Positions 51,081 through 62,402 of a stretch of 64,000 nt of DNA are shown piece after piece. The position numbers and the translations under genes are program-made. How positions within the stretch are numbered: the first letter of the stretch is position 1; each line of letters starts with the position of its first letter. The stretch comes from Naumovozyma dairenensis CBS 421 (taxonomy: Eukaryota > Ascomycota > Saccharomycetes > Saccharomycetales > Saccharomycetaceae). The DNA is taken from contig NC_016483.1 in assembly GCF_000227115.2 (NCBI RefSeq), positions 806,001 to 870,000 on the forward strand, written 5' to 3'. Below the pieces are notes generated by a model. It worked only from the letters and a program-made list of their open reading frames with translations. It was not told the origin of the DNA and made no database searches.

Positions 51081-52280
51081 GAAGTGATTGACTAATTTGG
51101 TATCCATCAATTCCGTCGGGTCGGTGCCGGTATTCCCTCAAGTTCCTCCCATATTTGGTAATCACTGAGTGTCTGTTATAGAAGGCGTTGTAACAATTTA
51201 TAGGGTTGTAGGTCCCCAAACGATAGTATTGATTTCTTGATCCTTATCATTAGTATAGCATAAATTTGGAGTATCCTACTTCAATTAATTTATAACGATA
51301 TCTTGATTAGCTAAGGTTTAAAGAATATTTATTGGATTAATAAATTGAGCTAATATTATTGGTTAATGAACTCGTCAAGCCACAATACGGTAGTTGAAAA
51401 TCATCTCCACTGGTTAATAGTATATCACGTTCAGTTGGATACCATTTAATTTGATTCAGTGACGATGAATGTTTTTATAATGTCGAGACTGGAACTTCAG
51501 AATTTCTAATATCTACTATGATGATTTTGTGTGAGCAAGCGGCAAATGTACTGACGATATTTGGATCATGCGAAGAAGTTTCTAATCTTAATACTACGTT
51601 CGACATTGTTGATGATAATGGAACCATTTCTGCCGGTGGTTCATAAATGATTGCTGAATACATTAGACTTGGTAAATCAATGAGTCTAACTGATCTGCCT
51701 CGACTTTGCCAATAATTGAGTGGATTTGAGTGAAGAATCTAACATCACAGACGTCACTATCATGTGTGTATCAATTTCCTAAATCCCAAATTATAGATGC
51801 AGTATCGATAGAACTTGATATCGGTAAGTTTGTATCTATCAGCTTCCAATGGATAAAGATGTTGCAGGGAATGGACCCAAGAATATTCGGTACAGGATCC
51901 GATAGTGGTTTACTAATTGAAATAAGTGACGATTCATATATGCATTCTGTTATCTTGTCCCGTAGTTAGTAAATTATGGTTGGTTTAATTTTGTTTCTAC
52001 TAGCTTCTTGTAGGAACTTAGTGCTACAAATTCATCAACACTGCAGTCTAACCCAAGTAGCCATATATCACAGACGGTTGTGTTGATATTGTATAATTTC
52101 CTGCCTGTATGGTTGAAATAAACTGGAGATACCATTGGACAAGAGACCGCCAAAAAAAGAATATAGAGGTGACCGGGTATCATTAGCTTTATTATTAATG
52201 GTTGCGACAGGTGCTGTTGCGATTTCGCTAGAGGGTGCATATCACACGGACCATGCTCTACTATGTTCCTATTTCTAAAA
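51080..52280 (-). pseudogene. Decayed WD40 gene of the DCAF7/AN11 (YPL247C) family
   Basis: Read on the minus strand, broken pieces line up in the correct order with the DCAF7/AN11 family, represented in S. cerevisiae by YPL247C. DEFVALSSYK is at about 52010. Then come SSIDTASIIWDLG near 51780 (family SSIDTTCTIW), HDSDVCDVRFFTQ near 51740, SAIIYEPPAEMVPL at about 51640, DPNIVSTFAACSHKIIIVDI at about 51540, IKWYPTERDILLTSGDD at about 51410, and EINTIVWGP near 51210 (family EINNIAW). The pieces are separated by frameshifts and stops, for instance an in-frame TAA at 51475-51477 directly after PVSTL with the frame continuing into the next WD repeat. No intact start is visible and the N-terminal limit is approximate. 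The gene is therefore inactive. I cannot tell whether an intact copy exists elsewhere in the genome. Confidence 0.85.
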
Positions 52281-53910
52281 GGAAATGCGCCAAATTGGCA
52301 TATATTATTTGCTGCTTGGTGATGAGGTAGTTTTTGGAATGCTTCAACCAAAAGAATCCAAGTTTTGTCAATGGATATGTTCAGTTAGATTGTGTACTAC
52401 TAACACTATGTACGGAGACAATGCGAGCATGTTCCGTCACAAACTAATAAATAATATAAAGAATACATATTTTATAAAAATGGCAATGGCAATGGGCAGT
52501 GATAGAATAATTCTTTATGAGTATTATTCTAGGTGTTTCTTATTGATAAAAAAAACTCATGCTCCTGTTGTGATCATTTTGGGAGAACAGATTTCTCAGA
52601 AAAATCAAAGAAGGAATCCTTTATAATTTTAATACGAGTGTTTATCTTTAAGTCCTTATAAGTTCAACAGTTTTAAAGGAGAAAACTCCTGTTAACACCA
52701 AATTTTCTTGGTGAAAAAGAGTGATCTTATTTGTTTAAAGACGTTTAGATTTCTTACGTAAGTAAAGGGTATTTTCAAAGAATGCAACAATGAGGAAACA
52801 GGACGTGTCACAGATGTTGAATGAAGAGGAGCAAGGATGTCGCAAATGATACACAACTAATGTGTATTATCTTTTAATCTTCTTTTCTATATATCTAAGA
52901 TATGGACAAAGGGGAAAAGGTATATACGTAATGGAATTTTAAGATCTAATTAGGTACGTGATTTTTTGCTCCCACTTCACTGTTAAGGTTGCATTTCAAA
53001 TGATCAGTGTTATAGTATAGTTAAAAACAAACAGGAGATTGAAGATACTCCAACCTACGTATATTATTGGACGTACGTGTAGAGGATGGAACCACTGCCC
53101 AGTAATGGTAAAAAAAACATCGTCATGTTTCCAGCCAAGGGACACTGGTTACAATGTCAAGTTATCTAGTTATAGTGAGGAAATAACTAAGTACTGTTAA
53201 CCTATCCCTGGCCCTTCCCTCTTTCCCTCTCATTCTGTTGCTTGGTATAGTATAGACCCTAATACATCACGTCCATATATACATACATATGTACAAACAG
53301 AAAGGGATAAAAGATCTGTCCGAAACTGTAACTGCGTTTTTATTTATTCATAGAAGCGAGGAACCTTGGCCGGACTTTCTCCTCGAAGAAACAATACAGC
53401 ACCTACATACATAAATACAAACATAAGCCCAAATAGGAATACATATTTCGCTCCTGTATAGTTCGATAGTTTCAAATATGTGCACTGATATGATACATAT
53501 GTTAATAATGTTAATAAAGTATGCTATGTTACTACAACCCCTCAGGACTGATTCCCTAAGGGACAATGGTACTACACCACCTGTACGTGCATTAAGGCCG
53601 AAGATTGTTAGTTAACAGTTGGTATTGATATGTTGGATTAGCAGGTTACATATGAAAGTACACAATGCTCCTATTATGCTTCCCTATGGTAGTTTCCATT
53701 TATCTCTCCTCCTTTTCATACAATGGAAATATGTGGACTGCTTGTTGGACAGTTTCAACAAATATGTTTGAGTGGCCAATTGGAAAATGGAAAGATATAA
53801 AAAGAGCTTCTCTTTTTTATCCATTGGACTTTTGTTCAGGAAATGTTTTCATCTTCTTTCCTGGCCTTTTACTACAGAAAAAACCCAAGCAAGTGATCAT
53901 ATAACGAAAA
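52281..53910. other. Spacer upstream of the pyrophosphatase gene
   Basis: It may hold the vanished N-terminus of the WD40 pseudogene (to about 52600), then about 1 kb without recognisable genes, including several TACGTA-containing stretches near 52929, 53060 and 53073. Close to the gene are a CCAAT at 53777-53781 and a TATAAAA element at about 53795, a plausible promoter for the pyrophosphatase. Confidence 0.4.
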
Positions 53911-54864
53911 ATGAGTAGCATTACTAGAACAAAAAGTTACATTACTGCAAATACTGGTGAAGGAGATTCCATAAATTACGAAGTTTCCAACGAAATAACG
54001 AATGAAGTTGTCTCTCCATTCCACGATATCCCATTAAAGACTCCAGTAGATGATATTTTCAACATGGTTGTTGAAATCCCACGTTGGACTAACGCTAAAT
54101 TCGAAATCTCAAAGGCAGCTGCATGGAACCCAATCGTCCAAGATACTACCAGTGACAAAAAATTAAGATACGTTAAAAATTGTTTCCCTTACCATGGTTA
54201 CATTCACAACTATGGTGCCTTCCCACAAACTTGGGAAGATCCAAAAAAAAAAATTGATGGAGGAGATATCATCTCAAATGATAAAATCGATCGAAAAGCT
54301 GATCCTGAAAAGGAGGCCGGTGGTGACAACGATCCATTAGATGTCTTGGAAATCGGTAGTACTGTCGCTTCCACTGGCCAAGTCAAGCAAGTTAAAGTCC
54401 TTGGTGCGCTGGCTTTGCTAGACGAAGGTGAAATTGATTGGAAAATTATAGCTATTGACGTCAAGGATCCATTACATAAAGAATTGAACGATATTGGAGA
54501 TGTTGAAAAATACTGTCCAGGTTTATTGAAAGCTACCAAAGAATGGTTCAGAATTTACAAAATTCCAGATGGTAAACCAGAAAACAAATTCGCTTTATTC
54601 GGTAAACCTCAGAATAAGCGACACGCTTTAAAAATCATCGAAGATGCTCACGGTTATTGGGAAACCTTGTTCGAGCAAAGGCCTCCACCCGAGGCTATCT
54701 CTTTGGTATCTCAAAAAAGTAAAAATGAACAGCCTCCGGAATCTGATACGCAAACAGAAGCGAAAGCTCCTTCAAGTGAGGATTTCAATCCCAAATGGTA
54801 CTTCACTGGTTCTGCTGAAGAAGAAAAAAAGTTTAATTTCAATAGATATAATATCTACGTATAG
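53911..54864 (+). CDS. IPP1-type inorganic pyrophosphatase
   Basis: A 317-residue family I pyrophosphatase that hydrolyses pyrophosphate to phosphate. It resembles cytosolic Ipp1 (287 residues) more than mitochondrial Ppa2 (for example TGQVKQVK and [14 protein letters not shown]) and lacks a presequence. All active-site residues known from yeast Ipp1 are present: the Glu-Lys-Glu of [13 protein letters not shown], the Arg of [21 protein letters not shown], the three Asp of DNDPLD, the Asp pair of AIDVKDP and the Tyr-Lys of IYK. Two features are unusual. About 16 extra Lys/Asp-rich residues ([20 protein letters not shown]) lie just before the DNDPLD loop, and the acidic C-terminal tail differs from Ipp1. 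It is not at the IPP1 locus by S. cerevisiae synteny, so it is probably a duplicated or moved copy. An active enzyme is likely. Confidence 0.9.
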   Translation: MSSITRTKSYITANTGEGDSINYEVSNEITNEVVSPFHDIPLKTPVDDIFNMVVEIPRWTNAKFEISKAAAWNPIVQDTTSDKKLRYVKNCFPYHGYIHNYGAFPQTWEDPKKKIDGGDIISNDKIDRKADPEKEAGGDNDPLDVLEIGSTVASTGQVKQVKVLGALALLDEGEIDWKIIAIDVKDPLHKELNDIGDVEKYCPGLLKATKEWFRIYKIPDGKPENKFALFGKPQNKRHALKIIEDAHGYWETLFEQRPPPEAISLVSQKSKNEQPPESDTQTEAKAPSSEDFNPKWYFTGSAEEEKKFNFNRYNIYV

Positions 54865-55975
54865 CTAAGATACAAACGTATCATTTTCAAAGGATTAAAT
54901 TCCTACATATTCGCTTCATTCATTTCTGGTACATAAAGTACATAAATAATTAGTATGTTATGCAAAAATAAACATCATCTATAACCTACGAATTTATTAG
55001 TGAGATTAAAAGGAGAAATTTTTTTTTGCTAGCAGCTTTTAAAAAAAAAAACCTGGTGTAGGAGATAACATCACATATAGGTCCTAAGACCATGTATCTA
55101 CATGAAATTACTGTAACCGAGCTTCTTTTATATCATTTTTTCCCATTTGTAATAAATGACTTGATTTTCTCCATATCTTTAAATCCATCAGTTTCTTTAA
55201 TTTCTCATACTTGTCATTATTGCATATATCAATAACGTCATCACAGTCCCTGGAGAAAATCAATATTGTAAAATAATTTCCCATTCATCTATATACCTTT
55301 ATATGTAATCCATAATTAAGTAAGGCAAACTTCTTTTGCCCCTGTCTAAAGTACTACGCCAGCAAAGACATATAATATGCGTTCTAATGCAATGTGGTTG
55401 CACAAGATATTGATTAAGAATCCCAGATGGATTGACCAACACCACCAATCAAGAGCTCATTGGAGTTATTCTTATCAGTAACGATAGATAGTAAGTACCA
55501 CGAGGATTTGTATTGGCAGCTAACTTTTTGACTTTCCAATTGGTTATACTAAACATAGACTCTATAAAATATACTTAGACTACAGAAGTTGTTGTGTATT
55601 CACTAATGGAGAAACGTCTAATCAAAGCAGATATTTTGGAAAGAAGTCAATTGTTTTCTTGTTAGAAAATTCTAGGTGTGAACATATATATATATATATA
55701 TATAGATACACCAGTTAGGTAAAAAGATATTAGGGTAAATTATTTATGCGTATTATTCATGTTCTATAGAAGTATTATTATTAATTGTAGTATATTTGAA
55801 TTTTCTTATATCATTACATTTTGCTGAATTTGATATCCAGTGGGGGGACGGATTAGCACAGATGAGAATAACAGAGCTTTTTATAATATATTCGTTATTA
55901 TATGTGCGTTTATATTTGTTTATGTGTTTTCATTAAAAGGGTACTGCTATTCATCAGCTATCCATATTTTTTTAT
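54865..55975. other. Convergent spacer after the pyrophosphatase gene
   Basis: About 1.1 kb of AT-rich sequence with a TA-dinucleotide microsatellite at about 55685-55705 and two homopolymer A/T runs near 55020-55050. A frame at 55840-56127 runs opposite to the coding end of the next gene and is a shadow. I find no RNA gene or decayed ORF that I can name. Confidence 0.4.
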
Positions 55976-57001
55976 TTAATCACCACGGGATCTCTTATTT
56001 GGTGACGAGGACGATGATCCATGTTGGAGTTGTTGTTGTTGTTGTGATATACTATCTAGTTTTCTTGTTCTATTTGAATTTGGTGTTTGGTACAAGCTAT
56101 TCCCATTCCCATAGTGAGAATTTATAGTTTGATAATTGAATTGTTGTTGGTTTATCATATTATTATTATTATTATTATTCATATTTGATGATATGCCCCA
56201 GAACATGTTATTTTTCCTTACGAATTCATGATAATTAATCAAGGGACTACACCAAAATATCTTAGCGTCTTGTAATTCTTGTGTATTACTTGGATCATTA
56301 GATTTCAAACTTTTAATAAATTGTAATGATTCAATAAGGTTTAAAGTTGGATTTTTCTTTAATACAGTTGATATTAGTAATGTTATTAAATTTTCATTAT
56401 TTTCGTTATTAGCAAAGACGAAAGAATTACCGAATTTCTTAAAGATTGTTAAGAAATCATTGAAAAGTTGAAATTTTTCAATATTTTGAATTGTAAGAAT
56501 ATTAGAATCTAATTTATTTGCACCTTTTAATAGATAAGTTAGTTCATTAAGAATGTCCGGACTGTTTGAGTTATAATTTTCATGAATGTTATTATTATAA
56601 TTCATTATATTAAGGTTTTTCTCTGAATGAGTCGGAGAAGGTATTGGAGAGGGTGTTATTAGTGAATTTACCAAATTTTGAAGTAAACGAGTATTATTCC
56701 AACGGTAAGATGTTAATAATTCATCTGATTGAAATGAACTTTCATTTATATTGGAATTAATTGATTCAAAATTGATCATTATGACGTCATCTTTGGATTC
56801 ATAAAGGTTTGAGATGACTTGATTATACAATTGTGCACACTGTTCACTTGGAATATCAATAGCAATGAAGAATCTAATATTATTTTGTTTTATAGATTGG
56901 AGTTGTGTAGATAATGTTTCTAGGGAACCGAAATATAAGTCATTATCTAGACGATGGGCAGTATTCTGATCTGCTAAGTATGCTTGGTTGTCGAATGACA
57001 T
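55976..57001 (-). CDS. YOR342C/YAL037W family protein, function unknown
   Basis: A 341-residue protein of the family formed by the S. cerevisiae duplicates YOR342C (319) and YAL037W (267), both uncharacterised. Matching features include LDNDLYFGSLETL near the N-terminus (YAL037W has the corresponding LDTNVYFGPCEIL), then NIRFFIAIDIPSEQCAQLY, FNDFLTIFKKFGNSFVFANN and a basic C-terminus (SPNKRSRGD). The N-terminal alpha/beta segment resembles dual-specificity phosphatase folds in layout, but I see no CX5R active site. Asn and Gln runs are expanded. The frame is open 56 codons further upstream to 57169, but the segment from the ATG at 57001 fits the family's start. It lies next to TYE7, as YOR342C nearly does. 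Confidence 0.8.
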   Translation of the reverse strand: MSFDNQAYLADQNTAHRLDNDLYFGSLETLSTQLQSIKQNNIRFFIAIDIPSEQCAQLYNQVISNLYESKDDVIMINFESINSNINESSFQSDELLTSYRWNNTRLLQNLVNSLITPSPIPSPTHSEKNLNIMNYNNNIHENYNSNSPDILNELTYLLKGANKLDSNILTIQNIEKFQLFNDFLTIFKKFGNSFVFANNENNENLITLLISTVLKKNPTLNLIESLQFIKSLKSNDPSNTQELQDAKIFWCSPLINYHEFVRKNNMFWGISSNMNNNNNNNMINQQQFNYQTINSHYGNGNSLYQTPNSNRTRKLDSISQQQQQLQHGSSSSSPNKRSRGD

Positions 57002-59362
57002 AGTTAATTGTGTTTTTGTTATTAATTGTGAGTTACTTGCTTGTTCAGGTTTGTTATTATAATTATTAAAGACACCAACAAAAGAAAAAATTTCAAAAAC
57101 CTTAATGTCAATGATATTTCTATTTACTGCCTTTATATAGAAATAGAGTAACTGTGACTGACTGGACAATTATTTAAGCTTTAGACTAATGCCATGTTAA
57201 TAATTCATTTCGTTTTGTTATTATTATTCATTCACTAAGGAGATGGAAAAAGAAAGTCACGAAAATTTTTCAGAAAATTTCAATAAGGTTACCCTTTCCG
57301 GATTGAACAAAGTTAGCCCCGGCTATCCCCTCCGCAAGGGTTTCTGAGCTACTCCGAGACAAATATATTGGACACCCAGACGGGTAACACCCAGTTTTTT
57401 ACGTACAGCTTTCAAAGCCCGGACAATGCAGTGCACACCCTTTAGGGACAGTAAGTTTCCTCTTCCGGGTGTCACATACATACATGCATGAGGGCGTCGT
57501 AATGTAACGCTGACAAATGGCAAATTATTATTCTATTTTATGATAAATACTCTTAATGTACTTATGAAAATTGGGTGATTGAATGAATGGAATACAGCAG
57601 CGTCTTATTCACCATTAATAGGTGTCTTGAATAATAATAACTCCTCTTCAGACGGATGATTCATGTGATTAAAGAATGAATAAATAGACTTATCTATGAC
57701 GTATCTTACTCAGATGTTTCCTTCCAGTAGTGCCTCATTGATCCTTCATATGTACGTACTATGCGTTTGGGAATTTATGTTTTGTATTGTTCTTCTTTAT
57801 GTATAAGGAACATCTTCAATATTCAATAGAAGATGCTATCGCTGGAGAAACAAGGACGTAGTTCCGATTATACCCGCATATCGATTTCCAATAGCAGGGT
57901 TCTCCTCGAGACACATATGGTGAAAGTATATCCAGAGAATTAATAACCTACCCGTACATATCTCACAGATACGTAACAGAGTGTAACCATACCCCTCTCC
58001 GTATTTAACAAACTCGCAAATGCTTTTGATTCCCACGTAAAAACAGCCCAATAAGGTGTCATAAGGATTCAATCAATCCAGTTTTCATTAAATTATATAA
58101 TAAGGGTGTTTTTGACTTTGAGATTTTATCTTCCAGCATCTTTGAATTTATATAGTTTAATTGATAAGGACGATTGATTGAGGATATATATATATTGGGA
58201 CCTAACAACTGATAGAATAACGTTTCATGATCTCCATGTATACTTAATTGAAGACACAACCCCGCTAATACTATCTCTCTCTTTGTCCCCCAGCCTACGT
58301 ATGCTTTTGAGCAACTAAATCAACTTCACATAATTACTGGCACTACATAGCTAAATATAATAACAGACAACCTCAAGAATTACAATGCTGATGACTCTAG
58401 GTTTCAAGACTCTAATGACCCCATGCGTCTAATGTGTCAACTTCTCATTATGCCTTAATGTAAAGCCTATAGACAATAATTGTATCGTCCATCATTTTTT
58501 GTTTACTTTTTCAAGTTCATCGTTATTAAAATTGTTTTTTTAATGATTTAATATTTCACTAAATAATAAAAAGAAAAATAAACAAAAACTACAAGAGATA
58601 GACATTGTATCAAAATCTGATTCCTCTATCTATTTATTAGTCTTGAAAGAACCCTAATTGAAGAATCAACCTTTACATCACTATTTAAAAAGATTAAAAA
58701 CCTTTCTGTAATATCTTGTGGAGATTTCTTTTCCCTTTTCAAGTAAGCACATTCTCTGACAAATGTCAGGAATCAATATAGCTGAATGAATTTTATGCAA
58801 ACAAATCAAGATAGACTAAGCACTTTTTCCAAATTAGGTAAGGAGTGAAAATAAACCAAGAAAGGGAACCACCGGACTTTGCCTTTATATCATAAAATAT
58901 TTTACAGTCTCGATAAAGGAACGTATAAATATCGACAAATACCCTCAAACCAACTCAACTATTTATATCTTTTATAAGTATAGTTATGGTTATATAAAAT
59001 ATAAGAAAAGAGAAGAAATAACGATAATTATTTTGGTTGGATACTTGAATTCTTGTTTCAGCAATGACATGATATCTTGATGATTATTATCAGTATTTTA
59101 CATGCTTCTTAATTATGGTCTTTATTATAATTCTCGCTGTAGATCATAAATATACAGCTATACAAATATTTAACATACATAAAAGTTCTTCTATTTCAAT
59201 CTTTAAATATTGAGAAATTTGTTTCCATTTTATATGACCAGGACACCGTAACAACACAAATACTTTGAAGTCGCTTACATTTCTTACAGGTATACCAAAA
59301 ATCTCGCCTTTTGAAGCTACAAATGAGAAGACTACTAAATAAAGAAAAAAAACAAAAAAACC
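57002..59362. other. Long spacer between the YOR342C homologue and tRNA-Met
   Basis: About 2.3 kb. The part next to the gene holds a mixed Reb1/Rap1-like stretch: CGGGTAAC at 57381-57388 (complement of GTTACCCG), flanked by ACACCCAG copies at 57372 and 57387 and a GGGTGTC at 57467. This is probably the gene's promoter. From about 57540 to 59330 I see no gene, only short unrecognised frames and AT-rich sequence. Confidence 0.4.
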
Positions 59363-59435
59363 GCTTCAGTAGCTCAGTCGGAAGAGCGTCAGTCTCATAA
59401 TCTGAAGGTCGAGAGTTCGAACCTCCCCTGGAGCA
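59363..59435 (+). tRNA. Elongator tRNA-Met(CAU)
   Basis: The 73-base sequence begins GCTTCAGTAGCTCAG, has the anticodon CAT at 59396-59398 and the T arm GAGAGTTCGAACCTCCCC, and closes with GGAGCA. It matches the yeast elongator tRNA-Met almost base for base. It has no intron. T runs at 59440-59457 serve as the pol III terminator. Confidence 0.96.
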
Positions 59436-59970
59436 TATATTTTTTTAAAAGTTTTTTTACATTGGCCTTCCAGATTGAAAAAAAATTGGGTAGCGAATCC
59501 TTTGATACAAAACTATTCTGAAGTGCATTTCGGGAGATAGATCCTCTCTTTTCCTTTCAAGGTTAGATTTTGTGAAAATAGTGAATGGTGACAATGACTA
59601 CGGCTGTTAACGAATACAATCAAGAGAATATTATTTCACTTCGATGTCAGTGTAAATAAAAATGCCTATACGTAAGGAGAGTGGTATATACAGTAAAAAA
59701 TAAAGAAAGAGTTAAATTTTTTTTTTCCATAAATGAGTGAATGATTGGGTTTATAATTTGTTGTACGTAAAAAGTAAATGAGTGAGTAAAATAAATATAA
59801 ATGAATTAAAAAAAAAATGGATACAATCATGATGATAAGAAGTTTATCTATTTATCATTATTTTTTTTTTTGTGTTTGTGAGGGTTCGTTAAAAAATGTT
59901 CGTTTAGTAATTGAGAAAAAGACACATGTAAAAAATGAAAGGAAAATTGTGAGCATGAAGGATCATACAT
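59436..59970. other. tRNA-Met to TYE7 spacer
   Basis: AT-rich, with several long A and T runs. It holds the tRNA terminator and the TYE7 3' end. A 108-codon plus-strand frame at 59817-60143 overlaps the TYE7 C-terminus in antisense and is not credible. Confidence 0.35.
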
Positions 59971-60879
59971 TTATTTTTGTTTCAAAGATTCAATTTCCTT
60001 TTTCAATCTTTGAACTTCTAATTCATAAAGACGTTCATTATTCTGTAAATAAAGGATATAATCAACTGCCTTTTCCAAGATCATACTTTTATTCAATTTT
60101 GTATTTGCACCAGTTGAATTTAAAGTTTGTTGTAAATCATTAGATGTTGAATCTGGTAATTTCATTGAATCACCCACTTCGAATGCTGTTTTTTCACTTG
60201 CTACCCATGGGATAATATGTTGTAATTTTGCAATCTTGGTGTTAATGTTTATTCTATATTTTTTCTCGATTTTATTATGAGCTTGTTTTTGATCAGGGGT
60301 TAACCTTTTCCTTGAACATCTTTTCTTATTACTATTGTTGATAATGCTTTGTTGTAATTGTTTCTTTATCGTGGTTTCGTCTTCTTCTTCTTCTGTTGAC
60401 GCCGTGAGTGCGGTGGCGGCAGCGCCGGCGGCAGCGGTATTATTATTATTGGTATTTGCTAAAGAATTGAAGAAAAAATCTGTTTCTTCATCACAAGCAT
60501 CGTAATCGAAGGGAGAAGTGTTATTACTATTACTAGTACTTGTACTTGGTAAAATTTTCTCCTTTTTCACGGTGATTAGGTTAGGTAGTAAATTGAATTG
60601 ATTTTCATCCAATGGGGATCCCATTGATGATGTAGATGCAGATGTAGAGGATAAAATATTCTCCAATGGTTCGAACCATGAAGAAGAGGAAGAAGAAGAA
60701 AGAGATGTAGAAGATTGTTCCTTCTTTATAAAATGTGGTGTCGTAAGATCATCTTGTTCTTGTTCTTGTTCTTCGGTGTCAAATTTTGGTTGAAACATCC
60801 AGCTATTGAAGTTTGTAGTATTTGAGATTTGTTCAGTCATAGGAGCAGTAGTTGTAGCAGTATTAAAGGCGGTATTCAT
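59971..60879 (-). CDS. TYE7: bHLH activator of glycolytic genes, Tye7
   Basis: Tye7 (YOR344C, 291 residues) binds E-boxes and activates glycolytic genes with Gcr1. The 302-residue frame has a Ser/Thr/Asn-rich and acidic N-terminal half (activation region) and a C-terminal bHLH at about residues 190-302. The basic region is TPDQKQAHNKIEKKYRININ, with the E-box-contacting His and Glu. A Tyr before the last Arg places it in the SREBP-like class. The loop is very long (about 40 residues), and the second helix runs into a leucine-zipper-like coiled coil (YILYLQNNERLYELEVQRLK). The long loop is also a feature of S. cerevisiae Tye7. REV1 is divergent, as in S. cerevisiae. Confidence 0.93.
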   Translation of the reverse strand: MNTAFNTATTTAPMTEQISNTTNFNSWMFQPKFDTEEQEQEQDDLTTPHFIKKEQSSTSLSSSSSSSWFEPLENILSSTSASTSSMGSPLDENQFNLLPNLITVKKEKILPSTSTSNSNNTSPFDYDACDEETDFFFNSLANTNNNNTAAAGAAATALTASTEEEEDETTIKKQLQQSIINNSNKKRCSRKRLTPDQKQAHNKIEKKYRININTKIAKLQHIIPWVASEKTAFEVGDSMKLPDSTSNDLQQTLNSTGANTKLNKSMILEKAVDYILYLQNNERLYELEVQRLKKEIESLKQK

Positions 60880-62402
60880 TATTATTATTATTATTGTTGT
60901 TTATTATAGGTGAAGCAATATTGGTGAGATCGTTATTTGTGTATATTATTAATAGTAGTATTATTATCGTAATTGCGTATTATTTTTTTATCAAAAATGT
61001 TGAGGGAATATTAAGTTTTATAAGTCGGTTAAAAGGATATATTTGAAGGGGCGAGAAGTTCGTTAAAAGTTTGTTTTATAATAGTTGATCGTGTAATTGA
61101 ATGTGCGTATAAATAGATTTAAAAGATGCAGAATAGAATTGTTGGGTTGATTTGAGCTAAAAGATCTGTTTATTTTGTTTGTTTAGTTAATGAATGAGTG
61201 AACGTTGTATCTGGCTTGTTCGCTGGTTGACTGAATAGGTAGACAGATAGTTAAGGGGATATACTAAACTGTATACAATATATAGATGTATATATGAATA
61301 AAAGAGTATAAGAGTAAGAATAGTTGAGATTTAGGGCCTTCAGAAGAGGGACAAACCCAACAAAGAAAAGTAATAGTTAATAGTGAAAAATAACGATAAT
61401 AAAGCCAAAAACAGCAACCGAAGGAAGACAAACGAACAGACGAACAGACAAACGAGGGAAAAAAATGGTCAAATATTTCAATGTCCTTTATATAATTATA
61501 GTAAAGATCATGTTGATTGAAGTCTTCCGCGGTTGTTTGATCTTTTTTTTTCTTTTTCTCCAAAATTTGCAGCAGTACACCCGAAGAGCCGCGTATGTGT
61601 GAGTGGGTAAGTGTGTGGGCTATTTATTATTTTATTATTGCGTGGATTCCATGCACGAGGGCGGCGGATATTAATTATACTACTGTTCATATTTTTTTTT
61701 CATTGTTGATGAATTCGCGCCCATAAACTGCACGTACGTAGGAACGAACGAAAACGGACGTGGTTTCCGTGGAGATAAGCCCGCGGGAGTGCCTCGGTAT
61801 GTGGGTATGTGGGTATTGTTCCAAGGGACAGTTTTGTTTTCGCTTTTGTTTCACCGAGGGAAATTCCCTAACTAAGATCAACTCTAGATTCTATTGTGTT
61901 GTTTGTTGCTTTTTGGCCCTAACTGATTTTTTCCATTTGCTCTGACCATCGCCCAAAGGGGAAATATGGGTGCATCTCTACACCGCATACACTTTTTACG
62001 TTGCAACCAAAAACAAAAGAAATGGCCCGGTCTATATAAGAGCCAGGCACGTGCACCGGAAGGTCTTTGCGGAAGGATAGAAAACGTACGGTACGTACGT
62101 AAGAACCGACGGCACATACACATACATTGTTTGATTCGGTTACTATGAAACTTTACTTACTTAATCTTACTTTATCTTACCTGTCAATTTCCCCATTTGG
62201 GAAAAAGTAAAGCTTCTAGAAGGAAGTGTCCCCGCTATTGGGAATATTATCATAGAATACACTGCTTACGTACGTGCGTATGTAATCAATGAAATATTTT
62301 GTTGTTACATTTCTCTAACTTATCTGAAACTTAAAAATGGCAAACTAAGGTGAACAGAGTACATATTAAGAAGACAGACTTTATAATATCCTACACTCGT
62401 AC
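60880..62402. promoter_or_regulatory. Divergent TYE7-REV1 regulatory region
   Basis: A 1.5-kb gene-free region. Near TYE7 it has an ATT repeat. From about 61720 to 62290 it is dense in short motifs: ACGTACGT-type stretches at about 61731, 62085-62101 and 62269, tandem GTATGTGG repeats at 61798-61815 (Rap1-like GGGT cores), and a CACGTG E-box at 62048. The motif density, much greater than elsewhere in the window, suggests TYE7 is strongly regulated. Small frames here are not conserved in any way I recognise. Confidence 0.45.
62048..62053. promoter_or_regulatory. CACGTG E-box in the TYE7-REV1 region
   Basis: GGCACGTGCACC contains the palindromic core bound by bHLH factors (Tye7, Cbf1, Pho4). 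Its place upstream of TYE7 would allow feedback by Tye7. The match to the six-base core is certain but the use is not. Confidence 0.4.

Noticed and set aside
51730..52626. Plus-strand frames at 51730-51969 and 52285-52626 as genes
   Set aside because: They lie opposite the WD40 pseudogene or its upstream part. The minus strand, not the plus, carries the family motifs.
55840..56127. A 95-codon plus-strand frame
   Set aside because: It begins at GTG, overlaps the 3' end of the YOR342C homologue in antisense and has poly-Val from its Gln repeat.
58385..58480. A C/D-box snoRNA beginning at TGATGAC
   Set aside because: There is no CTGA D box or terminal stem within a suitable distance.
59817..60143. 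A 108-codon plus-strand frame
   Set aside because: It overlaps the conserved bHLH/coiled-coil end of TYE7 in antisense.
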